Shown here: positions 1-9,760 of the stretch, piece by piece
Layout of the letters: every line of letters begins with the position of its first letter
How positions within the stretch are numbered: position 1 is the stretch's first letter
NCBI RefSeq assembly: GCF_029395355.1
Contig: NZ_CP113913.1
Coordinates: forward strand, 1,860,001-1,924,000
Length of the DNA stretch: 64,000 nucleotides
Direction: 5' to 3'
From: Bifidobacterium sp. ESL0800
Lineage (GTDB): Bacteria > Actinomycetota > Actinomycetes > Actinomycetales > Bifidobacteriaceae
Program-made: the position numbers and the translations under genes
Notes under the pieces: generated by a model
Database searches by the model: none
The model's input: the letters and a program-made list of their open reading frames with translations, nothing else
What the model was told of the DNA's origin: nothing

Positions 1-2537
1 GCAGTGACGTCGGTATAGACGATATCGCCGACCTGCTCATAAGCGACTGGCAGGTCAGACCCCTCAACCGTGTATTTGCCGGCGTTGACGCTGCGACTCT
101 CACCCTGCGCAAACGGCGTGGTATCGCTGCGATCCCCGCCGTCCGCGGTCACGGAGAAGTTGAAATCGCCGGGTTTGGCGCTGCCGCCGTTGCTGTTGTC
201 AACCACGGTCTTGAGCGTCAGGTTGCCCGGCAGATCCTCCACCACGCGCGTGCCGATGATATGCTCACGGACCGTGAATTGCGGCCTGCCATCGACCATC
301 GGCACGGTGGCCCCGGTGTCGTCGTTGACGTAGGTAATCGGCCCGTCCTGCTTATACCCGTCGGGAATGGCCGATCCGGTGACGTTGTAATCGCCGTCAA
401 ACACGACATGCGAATCTCCGCCTGCCGTGTTCCGGAAATGATAGACGTGCGCCGGATCGCCGTCGCTGTCGGCAGCGGTGAAGGTGAAGTCACCCGGCGT
501 CTTGGTGCCGCCATGCCGGTTATGGACCACGGTGACCAGCGTCAGCGTCGGGTTGGGGAACGCCTTCTCACGGTAGGTGCACTGCACATTGGCGTCGTAA
601 TTGTCGGGTATCGCCAGCTTGCCGTTGCCGTCCAAAGCCACGGGAGCATTGCCATTATTGGCATCGACGCACTTGACGGTCTGGGCATAGTCACCGGAAG
701 GCGTAGGCGAACCGGAAGCGAGCGCCGACGATATCCGGTATTCGCTGCGCGGTGCGACGCTTCGTGGACCGATCTGCGCGGCCTGAATACCGTTTTCGGA
801 TCCACTGGTGGTCACGCTCAGATCCTGCGTGCTGGGCGATACGGCTTGGGCGTTCATCGTGAACTGGTCGGCAGGATTCTTGCGCCCGCCGACGATGTTG
901 GTCAGCACGCTCAAGGTGGGCACGTGCACATCTGCCCGGTAATCCTCGACTTCTCCGGAACCGCTCGCCAATCCGGTCGGAGACATGGCCGAACCCGTAC
1001 TGCTGGTGATGCGAAGACGCAGATACGAGGGATTGCCGCTGGCCGAAATCTGATTCTGGGCATCGTCGGGAACCTGCCAGTGAAGGGTCGCGCCACCGGC
1101 GGCGCAGGCCACCTGATCGCTCGCCTCGGCATTCCTGTCCGTGCCGGCGCTGGCCTGAGCCTCGTCGAACTTGCCGTTGTGGTTCCAGTCGATCCACCCG
1201 CGTACGTCCCCCGTTCCGCTGCAGCGAACGGCCAGCGAATACCGGCCGGACGGATCGGGGGTCACATTGATGGCCTTGGTATCGGCGGGAAGCGTGACGC
1301 CGTCCTCGTCGTTGATGACCTTGCCATCAGAGCCGACATCGCCGTGAGCATCATCCCAATTGGCTCCCGAGCTGAAGTGCGGTTCGGCTTCGGAATCCTC
1401 GCGGCTGCCCAGTCGCGGCTGTGGCTGCGCGAAATTCGCAACGGTATTCGAGTCGGCAGATGCCGTGGCGGCATCGCGAGCCTGAGAGAGGTTGAAGGAC
1501 TGGGCTCCGACCATGGAGGAATCGGGATCGATGGGGTCCTTTTCGCTATACGTGGTACCGGCGATATCGGAGCCCAACGCGCCGCCATGCCACTGCGGCT
1601 GGAAGAGCGAGCCCGCGGCCCCGTAGCTTTGCGGCGCATCCCCGAAATCGGAGGCGACGATGGTGCCAAGAGCCACAGCAGTCTCGCCGCCGCCTCTGAA
1701 CGTCACCCGAGCGCCGGTGGAACCTTGCAGGAACATGGCCGACGAAGGCCCGGTACCGCCGTGATTGGAGCATTGCGGGCCGTCGGAGCGGAAGCGCAGC
1801 GTGCGATCCTTGAGCTCGGCGATGGAGTTCGTGCGGCATCCGGGCGTGCGGTAGCTGTCAAGCAGACGCCAGGTCGGATTGCCTTCTATCGGCGTGGCCT
1901 TGATGTATTCCTGCTGATGACGCGTCCAGTTGTTGGATTCCGCGTCGGCGAACACCAGACCTTGCAGAGGCACGGAAGCGAAAGCGCTGGTATTGGTGCC
2001 GTCGTTGAGCGTGGCCGACGGGTTGCCGGACGAAGGAATCAGATAAGCGGCACAACCGAAATCGAAGGTCACGGTCTCACGATTGTTGACATTGGCGAGG
2101 CCGGCCGTCAGCTGGTTTTCGTTTCCGGAACCACCTTTGTAATACATTTGGGCCAAAGCGTCGCCGCTGTACACGCCCGTTCTATAGGCCTGAATCGGCA
2201 ATTTGTCCGAAAGCGCGGTATCGACGCCATTTGACGGTTCCAGCGAGCAACGCGTCGAAAGCCAATGGCCGCTCCCTATCTCGATCGGCGTGGTCCACGT
2301 GACCTTCTTGCCGGTAATCCTTTCACCGGCGCTGCCCCACTCGACCCAATTGATGTTGGAGAGCATACGTCCGTTGCCGCCGGTCGCCGAAACCGCGTTT
2401 GCCGGCTGGACCGCCACCACCAGTCCTGTCAGTGCCATGGCGGCCGTAGCGGCAATCGCCGCGATCTTACGCAATGGACTATGCTCCCGCTTTGCTTTCC
2501 CGCTTGCCGTACCACGCTTTTGTTGATATTTCGACAC
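1..2537 (-). CDS. Secreted GEVED/prealbumin-like repeat surface protein, 3' end outside window
   Basis: Large surface protein, open from a GTG start at 2537 to the left edge of the window, so the C-terminus and any wall anchor are not visible. GTG was chosen because a purine-rich GGGGGA lies just upstream and it opens a signal peptide: a basic start (SKYQQKRGTASGKAKREHS), the hydrophobic stretch IAAIAATAAMALTGLVVAV and an AxA-type end. Next comes a domain opening with INWVEWG, like the non-repetitive domain of CshA-type adhesins. A GEVED domain follows (VDWN then GEVEDYRADVHVPTL, around 890-1200), then repeats of the type LTLKTVVDN...GDFNF...YTVEG...QVGDIVYTD. It is a clear paralogue of the next gene, sharing domain order and phrases. 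The likely role is a wall-attached adhesin; the ligand is unknown. Confidence 0.85.
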   Translation of the reverse strand, partial: MSKYQQKRGTASGKAKREHSPLRKIAAIAATAAMALTGLVVAVQPANAVSATGGNGRMLSNINWVEWGSAGERITGKKVTWTTPIEIGSGHWLSTRCSLEPSNGVDTALSDKLPIQAYRTGVYSGDALAQMYYKGGSGNENQLTAGLANVNNRETVTFDFGCAAYLIPSSGNPSATLNDGTNTSAFASVPLQGLVFADAESNNWTRHQQEYIKATPIEGNPTWRLLDSYRTPGCRTNSIAELKDRTLRFRSDGPQCSNHGGTGPSSAMFLQGSTGARVTFRGGGETAVALGTIVASDFGDAPQSYGAAGSLFQPQWHGGALGSDIAGTTYSEKDPIDPDSSMVGAQSFNLSQARDAATASADSNTVANFAQPQPRLGSREDSEAEPHFSSGANWDDAHGDVGSDGKVINDEDGVTLPADTKAINVTPDPSGRYSLAVRCSGTGDVRGWIDWNHNGKFDEAQASAGTDRNAEASDQVACAAGGATLHWQVPDDAQNQISASGNPSYLRLRITSSTGSAMSPTGLASGSGEVEDYRADVHVPTLSVLTNIVGGRKNPADQFTMNAQAVSPSTQDLSVTTSGSENGIQAAQIGPRSVAPRSEYRISSALASGSPTPSGDYAQTVKCVDANNGNAPVALDGNGKLAIPDNYDANVQCTYREKAFPNPTLTLVTVVHNRHGGTKTPGDFTFTAADSDGDPAHVYHFRNTAGGDSHVVFDGDYNVTGSAIPDGYKQDGPITYVNDDTGATVPMVDGRPQFTVREHIIGTRVVEDLPGNLTLKTVVDNSNGGSAKPGDFNFSVTADGGDRSDTTPFAQGESRSVNAGKYTVEGSDLPVAYEQVGDIVYTDVT

Positions 2538-2895
2538 TTCTTCGTCCCCCGTCTCAGATGTGCACGAAAAAGAAATGCTATCTGATGATATTTTTCCTCA
2601 TTCTTAACTACCTTCTCACAAGAAATACAGTAATTTGTCATTTACGCGAGGGGAGAAGCCATACGGTTATCTTTTGTACAGAAAATACGTTTATTCATAA
2701 ATATTGCATAATAATGGCGATAAAACGTCGTCATTGTCGCAATATCATTCACGCCGTTGTAAATATACATATCCTATGCAAGCAACCAAAAAGACGGTGG
2801 GTAGCAAGAGACTGAATCCCTTGCTACCCACCGTCATGTCACCCCAATGAGCCAACAACTGCTGGCTCATCAGATTGCCTGTGCGTTCACCTCAT
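2538..2895. other. Intergenic region between two paralogous surface-protein genes
   Basis: AT-rich gap of about 360 bases. The side near 2540-2790 carries the upstream region of the left gene, but no convincing -35/-10 pair was found. The side near 2790-2870 carries two hairpins downstream of the right gene (listed separately). No coding potential was seen. Confidence 0.6.
2793..2835 (-). terminator. Rho-independent terminator of the 2896-7461 gene
   Basis: Perfect 16-bp inverted repeat: GACGGTGGGTAGCAAG at 2793-2808 and its complement at 2820-2835, with an 11-base loop. On the minus strand the stem is followed at once by a TTTTT run. A second smaller hairpin, ATGAGCCA/TGGCTCAT at 2847-2854/2863-2870, lies between it and the stop codon. 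Confidence 0.85.
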
Positions 2896-5800
2896 TCACT
2901 CGTGGCGACGCAGCATCCTGCGCGTCCCGGCTGCGAGCGCCATGCCAAGCATCAGCGTGACGAGCGCAACCGCCACCACACCGGTGACCTCGGCGCCCGT
3001 GGCCGAAAGCTTTGCGGCCTCCGCGGTCTTGCCGTTCTTGAACGAAGCGTCCTGCAACAGACCAGTGCCGTCACCGTTGTTAGCGGACGGGTCGAGCGTC
3101 AGCGTCACCGGCTTGGTGAGTTCATGGCCGGCCGGGGCCTTGGTTTCGGCAACCGTCCACTTGCCCCACTTGAGGCCCGTGACCTTGAACTTGCCGGGCG
3201 TCGGATCCTTGTCGGCGCCGGTGCACTCAAGCGCCGTGCAGTCCTTCACGTCGATCTTCTCACCGTTCGGGCCGGTCAGTTGCCACTGCGAACCGTTGAG
3301 CAGCGTCTTGCCGTCCTTGTCGTAGCGCGACCAGGTCAGCGTGCCGGGCACGTCGACGTTCTTCAGATCGACGAGGACGTGCGAGCCCGGGGCCACCTCG
3401 AAGGTGCCGTCCGCGTTCAGCTTGACCGGCTTGCGGTTGTTGCCGTCGGCATCGGTGGTGTAGACCTTGATGCTTTCGAGCTTGTAGCCCGCGTTGAGCG
3501 CCTCTTCGACGGAGTACTTGCCGGACGCGACCTGCTTGCTCTGATCGAGCGTCACATCCTGAGACGAGCCGCCGACCGGCTTGATGGTGATCTTCGAGCC
3601 GGAACCCGCAGCCGTGCCGCCGTACTTGTAGTCGGTATCAAGATGGACCGTGAGCGTCGGCTTCTGGGCGATGGTGCGCACACCGGTGACATGCTGACCG
3701 GCGTCGAGCGCGATCTGCGCCTGTTCCGGGGTCAGCACCTTGCCGGTGGCGTCGTCGGTATAGACGATCTCGCCGACGTCCTCATAGCCGTCCGGAAGCG
3801 CTGCGCCGGTAACCGTGTACTTGGTGCCGCCGGGGATATCACCGGTGTTGCCACCGTTGGTAACGGGAATATCAGCGCCGCCATTCCCTGGCTTGACCGT
3901 GAAGTCCATACCATCCGGAACGGTGCCATCGCCTTGCATCTCCGTCTTGAGCGTCAACTTGGCCGGCGCACCTTGCATGGTGCGCACGCCGGTCACGTTG
4001 TGGCCATTGGCGAGAGCCGTCTTGGCCTCAGTCAAAGTCATTGGAGTGCCGGTGTGGCCGGGATCGGTGTCATCGTTGTAGTAGGCGATGTCGCCAACCT
4101 GCTCGTAGTTGTCCTTGTCGGAACCGGTCACCGAAGCGATGTCGTTGTTGGCGATATCATCCACAGTCTTGCCTTCGGAGACGGTCTCATTAGAGCCGGT
4201 CGTCGGAGCCACGGTGAACTTGAAGTCTTCCGGCTTCGCGTTGCCGCCCTCAACCTTGGTCGTCAGCTTGAGCTTCGCGGCCTTAGGGGCCACGGTCTGC
4301 TCGCAGGCGACGAACGCGCCGTTCTTCAGCGCCAACGTGGCGTCATCGCTGGAAATCGGCACGATGTTGAGTTTCTGATCCTTGTTGGCAGGCCAACCGT
4401 TGATGTCATCCTTCGCACCGGTCACACAGCTCAGGTCCTTGGTCACCTCGTAACCGGACTGGCCGGACATATCGGTACCGATCTTGTAGTTCGAGGCCTT
4501 CAGATCGGCGGCGGTGTTATCGGTCAAGCTGACCGCGCTACCACCATTCGGCGTCGCGGTAACCGGGAAATCACTCGGCTGCGCGTCACCACCATCGACG
4601 TGAGTGACGACCTTGAGGCTGCCGGGCTGGGCGCGTACCTTGCGTACACCGGTGACGCTCTGGCCGTTGGCGAGCGCGATCTGCGCCTGTGCGGCGGTCA
4701 GCGGAGCGCCCGTGGCGTCATCCGTATAGGCAATCTCACCCTGCTGCTCCCAACCGAGCATGTGGGCATCGTCATCCTTCAGAATGCCCTTGACCGTATA
4801 TTTGCCGGCCGCCATCTCATGGGCGCCGCTGTCACTGTCGTACTTCGTGGCCTGCGATGAGCTCTTGCCGTCGGGCGTCACACGGAAAGCGAAGTCGTCA
4901 GATGACTTGTCTTTGCCATCGGGGCTGTAGGTGTTGTCGACCACGGTCTTCAACGTCAGCTTGGCTGGCTGATCTTCGACGACTCGCGTGCCGGTGACAT
5001 GCTGGCCTTGCTGTACGTCGAGCTTGCCGTCCGCGGTAAACGAAGGCTTGCAAACGGTGCCGTCATCTTTCACACAGGTGTAGGTGATATTGCCTTGAAC
5101 CACTGTATTGGGATCAGTGGGAGTGGAAGGAACAACCTCATGATATCCGGCAGGCACATCGGATGAGGTGATCGCATAGTCGTAATCAGGGTCGAGCGTA
5201 TGGGAGTCACTTGCGGTGGCGCCATCTTCGCCTTCGGCATTGGGATCGACCGCATAGTGCTTGGCTGCCGCATTAGGATCGGTCGGCGTCGTGCCCTCGT
5301 GAGGCGTCGGCGTCGCGTCGAAGGTGAAATCGCTGCCCTTGGCGGAGCCTCCATGGTTGTTGTTCACCTGCGTGACCAACGTCAGCTGACCATCGCCGAT
5401 TGCCGTCTTCTTGTAGGTGCACTGCACGTTGGCGTCATAGTCATCGGCCGGCATCTGCATATGGCCGTCCGCGCCAATGGTGACGGGAGCGTTGGGATCC
5501 TTGCTCAGATCCACGCACTCAACTGAGGACTTGTAGTCATTGGGATCGCCGCTGACCAGATCGTCCTTGATGGTGTACTTGAAGCCGGGGCCGACGCTCT
5601 TCTGAGCGATCTGCTTGCCCTGGATGCCGCCGCTCGAACCTTCCGTAGTTGCCTCGGAAGAATCGCCGACACCGCCAGGATTGCTGGCATCGCCGTCCAC
5701 GGTCATCTTGAACTGATCGGTGGGGTTCTTGCGGTCGCCGACGATGTCGGTGCGCACGTTCAGCGTAGGCACATGAATATCGGCGCGATAGTCCTCGACC

Positions 5801-7461
5801 TCGCCGGCATCAGTGGTCAGTCCGCTGGCCTTGAGGTCGCCGGCGCTGGGGGCCGCGATACGCAGACGCATATATGAGGAACCAGTGCCCTCGGAGAGGA
5901 CACGGCGCTTCGCGTCACGAGTCACATGCCAGGTCAGCGTGGCCGTGCCATCGGCGTTGCAAGCCACCTGATCGCTGGCCTCGTTGGCGCCGGCGGCAGT
6001 GCTTTCATCGAACGTGCCGTTGTTGTTCCAGTCAATCCAGCCCTTGACATTGCCTGTACCGGCGCAGCCGACCTTCAGCTGGAACGTGCCCTTGTTGGTG
6101 CCCTGTCCGGAAGGCAGCACTTTGACGGCGCCATCCTTGCTGAAGTTGGCGGCCGGAATGCTGTCCTCGTCGCTCTGCACGGCGCCGCTCGCGTCGTTGA
6201 GCTTCGAGCTGTCGCCATGCTCGTCGTCCCAGTTGGCGCCGGTCTTGTAGTAATCGGAATCGTCGGCAGTGGGGTGGGCGACGGTCTCGGAATCCTCATG
6301 CGCGCCCAGGCGCGGTTCCGGATCCTTGAAATTGGCCACATACAGCGGCTGAGCGTTAGATGCGTCCTTGGCCGCGGAAAGATTATAAAGTTGCGCACCC
6401 TTGGCGTTGGCGTTGTCGGGATCGGTATCATCACCAGGGTAGGGCTTGCCCGGCATACCTTCGCCACCGAGCTTGCCGCCGGTCCATTCGGGCTGGAAGA
6501 GCGAGCTTGCGGTGCCATAAGTCGTCGGCGCATCGCCGAAGTCCATCGCCGTGATGCTGCCCAGCGCAACGGCCGTCACGCCGCCGCCCTTGAGCTCGAC
6601 GTGGGCCTTGTGCGAGTTCTGCAGGAACATCACCGAGGACGGACCCGTGCCGCCTTCGTTGGCGCACTGGCCGCCGTCGGAGCGGAAGCGCATCGTGGTG
6701 CCGTCGCTGGCGAGCTCGGCCACGGAATTGGTGGTGCAGCCTGCGGTGCGGTAGCTGTCGAGCAAGCGCCAGGTCGGGGCATTGGTGCCCGTGGTGCTCT
6801 CGGTCGGCTGGGCCTTGATGTATTCCTTCTGGCCGTAGTCGCTGTTGGCGGTCCAGTTGTTGGATTCGGAGTCCGCGAACACCAGACCCTGCAGGCCGAC
6901 GTCGCGGTAGCCGGAAGTGTCGGTGGTCGAAGTGAGCGTAGGAGTCGAAGGGGAATCAATGAGATAGGCGTGGCAGGAGAAGTCGAAATCGACAGTGTCG
7001 CCGTCGTTCTCGTTGGCCAGGCCGATCTTCATGGTGTTGTCACCACCGGCGCCGCCTTGGTAATACATTTGCGCGAGTCCGTCGCCATAGTAGTCGCCGG
7101 GCTGATAGACCTTCATTCTGTTAGACGGGGAAAGCGGATTCTTCGTGCCGAAATCATTCGACGGCTCAATGTCGCATCTGGTGGCAATCCAATCGTTCGT
7201 GCCTGCCTGAACCGGAGCGGTCCACGCCACGCGCGAGCCGTCGATGGCCTCGCCGTCGGTGTCGCCCCACTCGATCCAGTTGATGCTGTCCTTCAAACGT
7301 CCGGTGCCATCGGCGGCGGCGGAACGTTCAAGTCCGTCCTGCGCACCAACCTGCGAAGGTGCCGCATCGGCGGCAGTCGCAAAGCCGATCGCCCCGGTGA
7401 GGCTCATCGCAACGGCACCTGCGGTGGCTGCCAGTCGCTTCAATCTTCCTGGTCTAAACAT
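2896..7461 (-). CDS. Sortase-type surface protein with GEVED domain and prealbumin-like repeats
   Basis: 1521 residues. A signal peptide (KRLAATAGAVAMSLTGAIGF, cleavage near ADAA) is followed by a CshA-like region opening INWIEWGDTDG. A GEVED domain follows at about 470-565 (GWIDWNNNGTFDE ... GEVEDYRADIHVPTL). Then come about eight related repeats of 80-100 residues (LTLKTVVDN, LKVVTHVDGG, LKLTTKVEGG, with VTGVR/VTGTR closings) and a C-terminal SpaA/CnaB-like domain (SRYDKDGKTLLNGSQWQLTG ... VAETKAPAGHELTKPV). The end is LSATG, a hydrophobic segment and a basic RRMLRRHE tail: a wall-sorting signal with a non-canonical motif. GAGAGGAG lies just before the ATG. It probably acts as a stalk-like adhesin on the cell wall; specificity is unknown. 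It is a tandem paralogue of the gene to its left. Confidence 0.9.
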   Translation of the reverse strand: MFRPGRLKRLAATAGAVAMSLTGAIGFATAADAAPSQVGAQDGLERSAAADGTGRLKDSINWIEWGDTDGEAIDGSRVAWTAPVQAGTNDWIATRCDIEPSNDFGTKNPLSPSNRMKVYQPGDYYGDGLAQMYYQGGAGGDNTMKIGLANENDGDTVDFDFSCHAYLIDSPSTPTLTSTTDTSGYRDVGLQGLVFADSESNNWTANSDYGQKEYIKAQPTESTTGTNAPTWRLLDSYRTAGCTTNSVAELASDGTTMRFRSDGGQCANEGGTGPSSVMFLQNSHKAHVELKGGGVTAVALGSITAMDFGDAPTTYGTASSLFQPEWTGGKLGGEGMPGKPYPGDDTDPDNANAKGAQLYNLSAAKDASNAQPLYVANFKDPEPRLGAHEDSETVAHPTADDSDYYKTGANWDDEHGDSSKLNDASGAVQSDEDSIPAANFSKDGAVKVLPSGQGTNKGTFQLKVGCAGTGNVKGWIDWNNNGTFDESTAAGANEASDQVACNADGTATLTWHVTRDAKRRVLSEGTGSSYMRLRIAAPSAGDLKASGLTTDAGEVEDYRADIHVPTLNVRTDIVGDRKNPTDQFKMTVDGDASNPGGVGDSSEATTEGSSGGIQGKQIAQKSVGPGFKYTIKDDLVSGDPNDYKSSVECVDLSKDPNAPVTIGADGHMQMPADDYDANVQCTYKKTAIGDGQLTLVTQVNNNHGGSAKGSDFTFDATPTPHEGTTPTDPNAAAKHYAVDPNAEGEDGATASDSHTLDPDYDYAITSSDVPAGYHEVVPSTPTDPNTVVQGNITYTCVKDDGTVCKPSFTADGKLDVQQGQHVTGTRVVEDQPAKLTLKTVVDNTYSPDGKDKSSDDFAFRVTPDGKSSSQATKYDSDSGAHEMAAGKYTVKGILKDDDAHMLGWEQQGEIAYTDDATGAPLTAAQAQIALANGQSVTGVRKVRAQPGSLKVVTHVDGGDAQPSDFPVTATPNGGSAVSLTDNTAADLKASNYKIGTDMSGQSGYEVTKDLSCVTGAKDDINGWPANKDQKLNIVPISSDDATLALKNGAFVACEQTVAPKAAKLKLTTKVEGGNAKPEDFKFTVAPTTGSNETVSEGKTVDDIANNDIASVTGSDKDNYEQVGDIAYYNDDTDPGHTGTPMTLTEAKTALANGHNVTGVRTMQGAPAKLTLKTEMQGDGTVPDGMDFTVKPGNGGADIPVTNGGNTGDIPGGTKYTVTGAALPDGYEDVGEIVYTDDATGKVLTPEQAQIALDAGQHVTGVRTIAQKPTLTVHLDTDYKYGGTAAGSGSKITIKPVGGSSQDVTLDQSKQVASGKYSVEEALNAGYKLESIKVYTTDADGNNRKPVKLNADGTFEVAPGSHVLVDLKNVDVPGTLTWSRYDKDGKTLLNGSQWQLTGPNGEKIDVKDCTALECTGADKDPTPGKFKVTGLKWGKWTVAETKAPAGHELTKPVTLTLDPSANNGDGTGLLQDASFKNGKTAEAAKLSATGAEVTGVVAVALVTLMLGMALAAGTRRMLRRHE

Positions 7462-7820
7462 TCAATTCTCTCCTCTCATTGAGAGTTCGCGTGGGGAGCT
7501 TTTATCCGAGAAAATCAACAAAAACAGACGCTCAACCCACATCTATAACAGTTTCTAGTATTGCAGGATTGAAATGCAAACGTCAGATTATGCGCTGAAT
7601 GAAACAAATCATGCGTAATACGAACAAAATATATAATCTGCTCAATTATCTTTATTTTAAAACGCTATGTCATTCGACAGCATGATTTCACATGTCTATT
7701 TACATCGATGCAAATATATGCATACATGCTGTATATATACATTCCTACAGAACGGTGTGCACAATAGCCGAATACTCGATAATCACACCGCAGACAAGGC
7801 ACCGCAACGCGGCCATCGCG
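7462..7820. other. AT-rich upstream region of the large surface protein
   Basis: About 360 bases, strongly AT-rich between 7560 and 7760, lying between the regulator gene (minus) and the surface protein start (minus). It must hold the promoter of the surface protein. Several TATA-like stretches occur, but no -35/-10 pair with correct spacing could be chosen with confidence. No open frame of note was seen. Confidence 0.5.
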
Positions 7821-8816
7821 TTACTCCGGATCGACTTCGTGGTTTTCCATTTGTTCGTACAACTTCAGCGCGCGGCGCAACGAGGAAACCGAGCCGAACC
7901 CGCAGCGGTCGCCGATCTCCACCAACGTCAGCGACGGCTGGCTCTTGCGCAGCTCAAGTGCCGCATCGGTGCGGGCACGACGCACGAGCGCGGTGAAATT
8001 GGTATCCGCCTCCTGCAGCGCCAGCTGGACGGTACGCACGGAGACATTCTCGTGTTCGGCCGTCTTGGTGACGCTCAGCGTCTGGTCGGTGTAGTTCTGA
8101 GAGACATATTTGCGCACCCGCTCAATCAGCGGCATCACGCTCATACCCTGCCCGAAGCACGCGATCAGCAGCGAGCGCGCGACGTCGTTGGCCACGTTTT
8201 CCAACGTATCGACCATCTGCGAATGCGGGTTGTTGAGATTGCATGCGCTGACCACGAAGGCGAGCAGCGGCTGCAGCGAAACGACGTCAAGCTTCGTATT
8301 CTGGCCCATCATCAAGAAAGTCTTGTAATCAGGCAGAATCGTGGCGAACAGACGCGAGGAAAGGCTCACCCCGATCAGCTCGTTGGCGGGCGCTGTGGTT
8401 TTGTAAACAACGTCGCCGGTTTCCGGGGGAATGAGGTATACGCCCGGATGGCGCTTGAGGATCTTGTTGTCGGGCGTGCTGATTTCCACATGGCCGTGGA
8501 TCACGAAAGTCATCGTGGCCATTTCCGCAGTGGAATTCTCGCGTTTCCAATCCAGCACCGTCGCCGGAAGATTGATATGCGAAAAACTCACCTCAGGGAA
8601 AATCGCGGACCGGGAGGTCATTTTCTTATTGCCCGCAAGAGGCTGGAAATGTGTATTACCTACGGATTCCGAGTCGTAGCGGTGGTTCGGGTCATGGCTG
8701 TTGGGGGAGTAATCCGTGGCGTTCACGTCATTCGTCCGTACGGAATCGTTGCCTTGCTTCGCAAGACGCACGTTCCTCAGTTTGCCGTTTCTCAGCAAAT
8801 CGTTACGGTCGAACAT
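7821..8816 (-). CDS. AraC-family transcriptional regulator
   Basis: 331 residues. The C-terminal part, about 225-325, has the paired helix-turn-helix layout of AraC/XylS proteins (LSVTKTAEHENVSVRTVQLA ... LTLVEIGDRCGFGSVSSLRR). The middle (about 80-200) resembles the cupin-like AraC_binding_2 sensing domain (GHVEISTPDNKILKRHPGVY, LIPPETGDVVYKT). The first 60 residues are polar and match nothing I recognise, so the true start may be internal. It is encoded upstream of and on the same strand as the tandem surface-protein genes, so it may control them; this is inference from position only. The inducer is unknown. Confidence 0.85.
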   Translation of the reverse strand: MFDRNDLLRNGKLRNVRLAKQGNDSVRTNDVNATDYSPNSHDPNHRYDSESVGNTHFQPLAGNKKMTSRSAIFPEVSFSHINLPATVLDWKRENSTAEMATMTFVIHGHVEISTPDNKILKRHPGVYLIPPETGDVVYKTTAPANELIGVSLSSRLFATILPDYKTFLMMGQNTKLDVVSLQPLLAFVVSACNLNNPHSQMVDTLENVANDVARSLLIACFGQGMSVMPLIERVRKYVSQNYTDQTLSVTKTAEHENVSVRTVQLALQEADTNFTALVRRARTDAALELRKSQPSLTLVEIGDRCGFGSVSSLRRALKLYEQMENHEVDPE

Positions 8817-8906
8817 AGCCTGACCTTACCGCCTCTCATTGCCAAACAAGTCTCTGTTACCTAGCATACTATCCATCAACGCCAACGAAACAGCGTTTTT
8901 ACCGCA

Positions 8907-9383
8907 TTACCGGACGAGTTTGTTGCCCGGCTTGTCGCTTTCGGGCGCCTGCGCCTTGATATCCTTGAGCTCATCGGAGATCTCTTTCAACAGATCGACG
9001 GTCTGCTGGTCGGTGCTGGCCTCCTGCTGTTTGTTGTTGTCTGCGTCGATCTGCTCCTGCTTGTCCTTCTTCTCGAACAGCGCCTCGGACATGTCGCGGA
9101 ACTTGTTGATCGGCACGAGGATGCAGAAGTAGACGGCGACGGCGATCAGCAGGAAGTTGATCAGCGCGCCAAGCACCGCGCCGAATGAGATGGTGGAGTT
9201 GTTGAACGTGATCGTCAGCAGGTTCTTCATGTTGGGCTTGCCGAAAATCATGGCGATCAGCGGGTTGATGAGGCTGTCGACGATGGAATTGACCACGGAG
9301 GTCACCGCGGCGCCCATAACCACGCCGACGGCCATGTCGATCATGTTGCCGCGCGAAATGAATTTCTTGAACCCTTTGAACAT
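8907..9383 (-). CDS. mscL: Large-conductance mechanosensitive channel MscL
   Basis: 158 residues, slightly longer than the usual 130-150. MscL opens as a pentameric inner-membrane pore under membrane tension and releases solutes during osmotic downshock. The N-terminal amphipathic helix and TM1 are typical (FKKFISRGNMIDMAVGVVMG, then AAVTSVVNSIVDSLINPLI). TM2 follows at about 70-92 (SFGAVLGALINFLLIAVAVY), then a charged cytoplasmic helix (FEKKDKQEQIDADNNKQQEA). A strong GGGAGGAG lies before the ATG. It appears monocistronic. Confidence 0.96.
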   Translation of the reverse strand: MFKGFKKFISRGNMIDMAVGVVMGAAVTSVVNSIVDSLINPLIAMIFGKPNMKNLLTITFNNSTISFGAVLGALINFLLIAVAVYFCILVPINKFRDMSEALFEKKDKQEQIDADNNKQQEASTDQQTVDLLKEISDELKDIKAQAPESDKPGNKLVR

Positions 9384-9760
9384 GGTAGTTCTCCTCCCGA
9401 TAGCGTATTACTTCTATTCTATCGATTTAAAGAACATATCGCCATGCGCAAACCGGCCTGTTTCGCCCAATCAGGAGTTTCCATTCGTTTTCCCCTCCTT
9501 TCAATTCCTCTGATTCCTCCGATTCCTTACACTGCAATACATTCCATCCCGCACATACGTTACGTAATACAATAGCGGTTATTCGTCTTTCGTCAGCTTT
9601 CAATGACACGAAACTCCCTCGTTTATCACATGCCGTTACCTATGTTTCCATTCCGTTAACAGCACGAAAAAATACCCGCTTTTTTTGAACCCCCTCTTTC
9701 ACCGAACCCGCGAGATTCTTACAATAAAAATCGTAATATCAACTCAACAATGGAGTATCA
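9384..9760. promoter_or_regulatory. Divergent mscL/gdhA intergenic region with possible gdhA promoter
   Basis: About 375 bases between divergent genes, no coding potential. A TACAAT hexamer at 9720-9725 is placed as a possible -10 box for gdhA, about 36 bases from its start; upstream there is only a weak -35 (CTTTCA at 9696-9701, 18-base spacing). A GGAG at 9752-9755 with a five-base spacer fixes the gdhA ATG. Confidence 0.35.

Noticed and set aside
261..2234. Long plus-strand open frame opposite the first surface-protein gene
   Set aside because: It mirrors a GC-rich minus-strand gene with signal peptide and GEVED domain; its product shows no family features.
2875..4860. Long plus-strand open frame opposite the second surface protein (also 5926-7482)
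   Set aside because: Antisense shadow of a gene with clear domains; His/Arg/Val-rich product without motifs.
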